17,415 nucleotides of DNA from Desulfobacteraceae bacterium (lineage in GTDB: Bacteria > Desulfobacterota > Desulfobacteria > Desulfobacterales > SURF-15), in contig QZKK01000226.1 in NCBI GenBank assembly GCA_003599475.1, positions 1-17,415 of the forward strand. The letters run 5' to 3'. The notes beneath the pieces were generated by a model. That model was not told the origin of the DNA, did no database searches, and was given only the letters and a program-made list of their open reading frames with translations. A program made the translations under genes and the position numbers. This document shows, one piece after another, positions 14,550 through 17,415 of the stretch. The first letter of the stretch is position 1, and each line of letters opens with the position of its first letter.

Positions 14550-15744
14550 GGCCTTTGTAAGATCACCAAACGATAATTTGATGGCCAAATTGATCGATAA
14601 TATTGAACAGTCTCCTCCAACAGATGAGGATATTGCTTTTTTAGCATTGAATCTGTCAAAATCAGGAAAATCAATTAGGGACTTGAAAGGAGCTACAACA
14701 GCAGACATTCCATCTACGGGTGGTCCAAGCTCTCTGTCAACCATTTTATGCCCGCTCTATCTAAGAGCATTGGGTTATGTAGTTCCGAAGCTTGGTATTC
14801 CAGGACGGCCTGCGGGTGGAATAGATGTTCTTGCGCAAATTAAAGGCTACAAGATCGACTTCACCGGTGAAGAGATTGAACAACATTTGAAAAATCATGG
14901 TTATGTCCATTTCATAGCAGGGGATAAATATGCCCCACTTGACGCAATCCTTTTTGAATATCGTAAACGGTTTAATAAGATTAACATCCCTGAATTGGCC
15001 ATTGCCAGCATATTGTCTAAAAAATTAGCGGCTGCAGTGTCATTGGTTGGCTTGGATGTGCGTGTTGCTCCTCATGGTAACTTCGGGACATCTTTTGACA
15101 CTGCCTCCGAATATTCAAAACAGTTCTGCAGGGTTGCCAAAATACTTGGACTTAAAACGGTTTGCTTCCTAAGCGATGCCAATATTCCATATCAGCCGTT
15201 CATAGGTCGGGGGGAATCTTTGGCTGCTGTTTACCATATACTTACAAATCAAGTTGATCCCTGGTTGTGCAATCATAATGATGCATGTTATGCAATGGTC
15301 AATCGCCTCATTCATTTCAATCATAACGATTCAATAGTCCGTCCAAGTAGTAGCGTTTTGTTGTCTGTGTTCGAGCAAAACCTTAAGAATCAAGGTTCAT
15401 CGTTCGATCATTTCGAAAATTATGTTGAAGAAATAATGAACGGACATAATCTGCAGTTGCTTGCACCAGAAAGCGGCTTTATTCATGTTAACCTGGATTT
15501 ACTTCGTTCATTAATCGTTGGGATTCAGAACAAATTTATTTCTTCGGAAAAGCTTTTCCCCGATCCCTGTGGAGTTATCCTAAAACATTCGTCCGGAGCA
15601 TATGTTTACAAAAACGATGTCATTGCAACCATACGTTGTTCCAATAACTTATCAGATAAGGTTCTCATAGGAGTTCAATCATCAATACGGGTGATGAATG
15701 AAACGTTTCCGGGTATTCATTTCAAAGAGGTTACCCATGTCTAA
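14524..15744 (+). CDS. Thymidine/pyrimidine nucleoside phosphorylase homologue, divergent, in a defence context
   Basis: This 406-residue protein (408 from ATG 14518) is close to the usual ~435 of thymidine phosphorylases, enzymes that split thymidine with phosphate. Family features appear in order: a helical N-terminal part, DIPSTGG at 61-67 (family DKHSTGG), a Gly-rich loop GIPGRPAGG at 91-99, AGDKYAP at 132-138 (family PADKxxYA), ASILSKKLA at 161-169 (nearly identical to the family) and LDVRVAPHGNF at 177-187 (family LDVKVGSGAF). The C-terminal domain signature is DPCGVILKHSSGAYVYKND at 347-365. However, the Lys-His of DKHSTGG is Ile-Pro, the serine and threonine of the second phosphate loop are absent, and the family's pyrimidine-binding arginine after YAL is not seen. 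It may be a sensor or an enzyme with a changed substrate. It overlaps the methyltransferase by 26 bases and the kinase gene by eight. GC is markedly lower than upstream. Confidence 0.75.
   Translation: MKSFRNIVEAFVRSPNDNLMAKLIDNIEQSPPTDEDIAFLALNLSKSGKSIRDLKGATTADIPSTGGPSSLSTILCPLYLRALGYVVPKLGIPGRPAGGIDVLAQIKGYKIDFTGEEIEQHLKNHGYVHFIAGDKYAPLDAILFEYRKRFNKINIPELAIASILSKKLAAAVSLVGLDVRVAPHGNFGTSFDTASEYSKQFCRVAKILGLKTVCFLSDANIPYQPFIGRGESLAAVYHILTNQVDPWLCNHNDACYAMVNRLIHFNHNDSIVRPSSSVLLSVFEQNLKNQGSSFDHFENYVEEIMNGHNLQLLAPESGFIHVNLDLLRSLIVGIQNKFISSEKLFPDPCGVILKHSSGAYVYKNDVIATIRCSNNLSDKVLIGVQSSIRVMNETFPGIHFKEVTHV
15724..15730 (+). promoter_or_regulatory. Shine-Dalgarno deciding the start of the kinase-ATPase gene
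   Basis: AAAGAGG at 15724-15730 lies six bases before ATG 15737. The earlier in-frame ATG at 15698 has no comparable site and would add thirteen residues ahead of the cysteine pair. Confidence 0.6.
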
Positions 15745-17326
15745 ATATTGTTGTTTCTTATGCCCCCAAAAAGATTATTCTGAAAAACTTTTAACTGACC
15801 CATGCCCTTCCTGCGGAAAGCTTTATGGATTTCCCCTCACTGACCCACCATCCTCAATAGGTGAGTATGTTGTTACAGAAGCTCCTGGTAGAGGATTTTA
15901 CGCGGTCACTTATTTATGCCATAGAGGAAAATTAAAACGACCGTATATTTTAAAGATTTCCCCTATCGCTTTATATAAATTTTTCGGAAAAAACTTTGAG
16001 GAAGAATGCCGGATCCATTCCGAAGTGGCTATGGATACAGAACACATCGTCCCCATCAACGACTATTTCGATTCAAAAGTAAGTTTTGGGAATATATCTA
16101 TTGATTGCCATGTAGCTGTAATTGATTTTGTCGAAGGTAAGCCCTTAGACAAATATATCGAGACATCCGAAACCATTGCTGCTCGCAGTGCTGCTCAGAT
16201 CGCTATAGATCTTTTCCGAATATGGCGTGAATTTAAAAACAAGCTTAGCTATCATAATGACCTCCACGCCGAAAATATAATTATTCAACAACTGCATGAG
16301 GGCGCCAGGCGTGCAGAAGCGATTGATGAAACTTTGCGTGCTGTTGCCATAGATTTAGGTTCTGTAAGCGATGCCAGCAAGAGTGATACTTGTGATCTCC
16401 GGTTCGGTGATCAGCATTGGCTGTGCCGACATTTACAACGGCTGGTTGATAAATTACGAGGAACTTATCGAAACCCTGATAAGGTAGATGATATAGAAAA
16501 CAGGATCGCTGAGGCTATGGAAAGAACCATTAGTTTCCTAATGCCTGAAGCAAATGCTGGAAGAGTGCCTACCCCCGATCAACTCATTCGTATTGTACGT
16601 GATAATTTTTTTAGGAGTTCTTCGCCATGGAAGGATCCCCTGAGACTTAATAGATTCGATGATTCCTACAATGCTGGCGCCCTTGAGCCATGGTATGTAC
16701 CCTTTCTGTTGGTTGACCCTGATGACCTATGGGTTAAACGCATTAGTGCCGCAGGCCCTCTTCTTATCACAGGGATGAGGGGTTGCGGCAAAACCATGCT
16801 TTTAAGAGCCTTGGATTTTCACGCAAGAGCAGCGTTGAAGGACGGCGAAGCCGTTTCTGATGTGGTCGAAAGGCTTAAAAACGATAACTATGTCGGGCAA
16901 TTCGTTTCTTGTATGAATCTGCTTACGATACCTGGGCGTTCAGAAACTCCGGCACCTTTAGAAAGGTTGTTCTGCGCATACTGCATTGAAACAATTAGGG
17001 CGGTGAGGCATCTTCAGGAGTTGGATCGAACCGTTGTTGGTCCGAATTATCATGACAGCATTGCCGAAGCACTTGAAACAAATATGGATATCGCCATCGA
17101 TAAAAAGGCATGGCATACTGACTATGATTTAGAACGTTTTTTATTAAAGATAAATGCTTCTCTAAAAGATCCTTCTTTTAAATGTACGCTCAAAGTATCA
17201 CCCGCTGACGCCTTTGTTGCACTTGGGCTCGCTATCAGAAACTGCTCTCCATTGTGGAGTAATGCCAGGGTGTTCTTTCTGCTCGATGATGTTAGCACAC
17301 GATATTTACGGGAAGATTTAATTTGA
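15737..17326 (+). CDS. Zinc ribbon - kinase-like - P-loop ATPase fusion, 3' end apparently truncated
   Basis: This 529-residue multidomain protein begins MSKYCCFLCPQ. Cysteines at C6/C9 and C23/C26 form a likely zinc ribbon. A kinase-like domain follows (about 43-290): Gly-rich loop GRGFYAVTY at 51-59, lysine K73 in YILKIS, catalytic HNDLHAEN with D175 and N180, and a DFG-equivalent DLGS with D206. The HxDLHxxN form is closer to small-molecule and atypical kinases (APH/ABC1 type) than to HRDLKPxN Hanks kinases. A linker leads to an ATPase domain with Walker A GMRGCGKT at 346-353 and Walker B VFFLLDD at 512-518, followed by STRYLRED. This resembles ORC/CDC6-like STAND-type ATPases of defence loci. 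The frame ends two codons after RED (LI, then TGA), before any sensor or C-terminal region, so the ATPase is cut short. The start overlaps the phosphorylase-like gene, so the two are co-expressed. A frameshift, nonsense change or inserted element could explain the end. Confidence 0.72.
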   Translation: MSKYCCFLCPQKDYSEKLLTDPCPSCGKLYGFPLTDPPSSIGEYVVTEAPGRGFYAVTYLCHRGKLKRPYILKISPIALYKFFGKNFEEECRIHSEVAMDTEHIVPINDYFDSKVSFGNISIDCHVAVIDFVEGKPLDKYIETSETIAARSAAQIAIDLFRIWREFKNKLSYHNDLHAENIIIQQLHEGARRAEAIDETLRAVAIDLGSVSDASKSDTCDLRFGDQHWLCRHLQRLVDKLRGTYRNPDKVDDIENRIAEAMERTISFLMPEANAGRVPTPDQLIRIVRDNFFRSSSPWKDPLRLNRFDDSYNAGALEPWYVPFLLVDPDDLWVKRISAAGPLLITGMRGCGKTMLLRALDFHARAALKDGEAVSDVVERLKNDNYVGQFVSCMNLLTIPGRSETPAPLERLFCAYCIETIRAVRHLQELDRTVVGPNYHDSIAEALETNMDIAIDKKAWHTDYDLERFLLKINASLKDPSFKCTLKVSPADAFVALGLAIRNCSPLWSNARVFFLLDDVSTRYLREDLI

Positions 17327-17415
17327 CTTCGTAACTTTACTTTGGTCATTTTACATTGGCCCTGATACTTCTTGATTCCGAGTATGTGATTCTATGGCAG
17401 CTTGGCGCATGCGGT
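17327..17415. other. Window end: no gene recognised; possible insertion junction
   Basis: The last 89 bases do not continue the ATPase in any of the three forward frames. Each frame meets a stop, and none gives the residues expected after a Walker B region. The sequence is AT-rich and contains a short direct repeat at 17337-17361. It may be the edge of a mobile element or an unrelated flank. Confidence 0.35.
17337..17361. repeat. Imperfect direct repeat with a 14-base period just after the truncated ATPase
   Basis: TTACTTTGGTC (17337-17347) recurs as TTACATTGGCC (17351-17361), with nine of eleven bases identical and the copies separated by ATT. IS21-family elements carry short repeated motifs of a similar 'TTTTxxxTTGGCC' character near their ends, so this may be the terminal region of such an element. 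No transposase gene is inside the window, and chance is not excluded. Confidence 0.3.

Noticed and set aside
15698..15736. Earlier start for the kinase-ATPase gene
   Set aside because: It has no ribosome site, a long overlap with the preceding gene and an unremarkable 13-residue extension. ATG 15737 has AAAGAGG at ideal spacing.
14524..15744. Ordinary housekeeping thymidine phosphorylase (deoA)
   Set aside because: The key substrate-binding residues are changed and there are no salvage genes nearby. The gene is translationally coupled to a kinase-ATPase in a defence locus.
1..17415. CRISPR array, tRNA or rRNA genes
   Set aside because: I saw no regularly spaced repeats, cloverleaf-like sequence or rRNA-like stretch on either strand. 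Nearly all of the window is densely coding on the + strand.

Overview
The window is 17.4 kb of bacterial accessory DNA read entirely on the + strand. It holds thirteen protein genes, counting two that are incomplete and one very small speculative ORF. There are no housekeeping genes, tRNAs or rRNAs, so the host cannot be named. Most of the window is moderately GC-rich (about 60% in sampled lines of the main block), and strong purine-rich Shine-Dalgarno sites precede many genes. That fits a mesophilic Gram-negative-type chromosome, but this is an inference.

Layout. From 1 to 13414 the backbone is a type 1-like BREX phage-defence operon: the 3' end of brxC, then pglX (adenine methyltransferase), pglZ (alkaline-phosphatase fold) and brxL (AAA+/Lon-like). 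Two extra cassettes are inserted, one on each side of pglZ. Each is an ABC/OLD-type AAA ATPase whose stop overlaps (ATGA) the start of a TOPRIM-like DUF4276 protein. The first cassette (5008-6767) is preceded by a 72-residue protein of unknown function (4780-4998). The second (9474-11341) lies between pglZ and brxL. The two pairs are different subfamilies, not a recent tandem duplication. ATPase+TOPRIM pairs of this architecture (PARIS AriAB, OLD, RloAB-like) are known defence modules, so the operon looks like BREX with two nested abortive-infection-type modules.

Directly after brxL comes a C5-cytosine DNA methyltransferase (13425-14549) with all core motifs. The next gene overlaps its 3' end, and at that point base composition falls sharply, from about 62% to about 37% GC in sampled lines. 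This low-GC segment carries two coupled genes. The first is a full-length homologue of thymidine/pyrimidine nucleoside phosphorylase with many altered active-site positions (14524-15744). The second has a zinc ribbon, a kinase-like domain and a P-loop ATPase (15737-17326), and it stops abruptly just after its Walker B motif. A nucleoside-phosphorylase-like protein coupled to a kinase-ATPase inside a defence island is the best candidate here for an undescribed system.

How the genes may work together. PglX would mark self DNA by N6-adenine methylation, with BrxC, PglZ and BrxL excluding unmarked phage. The ATPase-TOPRIM pairs could act as back-up systems triggered when phage inhibits BREX. The phosphorylase-like/kinase-ATPase pair was probably acquired separately and may act on, or sense, nucleotides. 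It may no longer work in this strain because the ATPase is cut short, possibly by a mobile element whose end begins near 17325.
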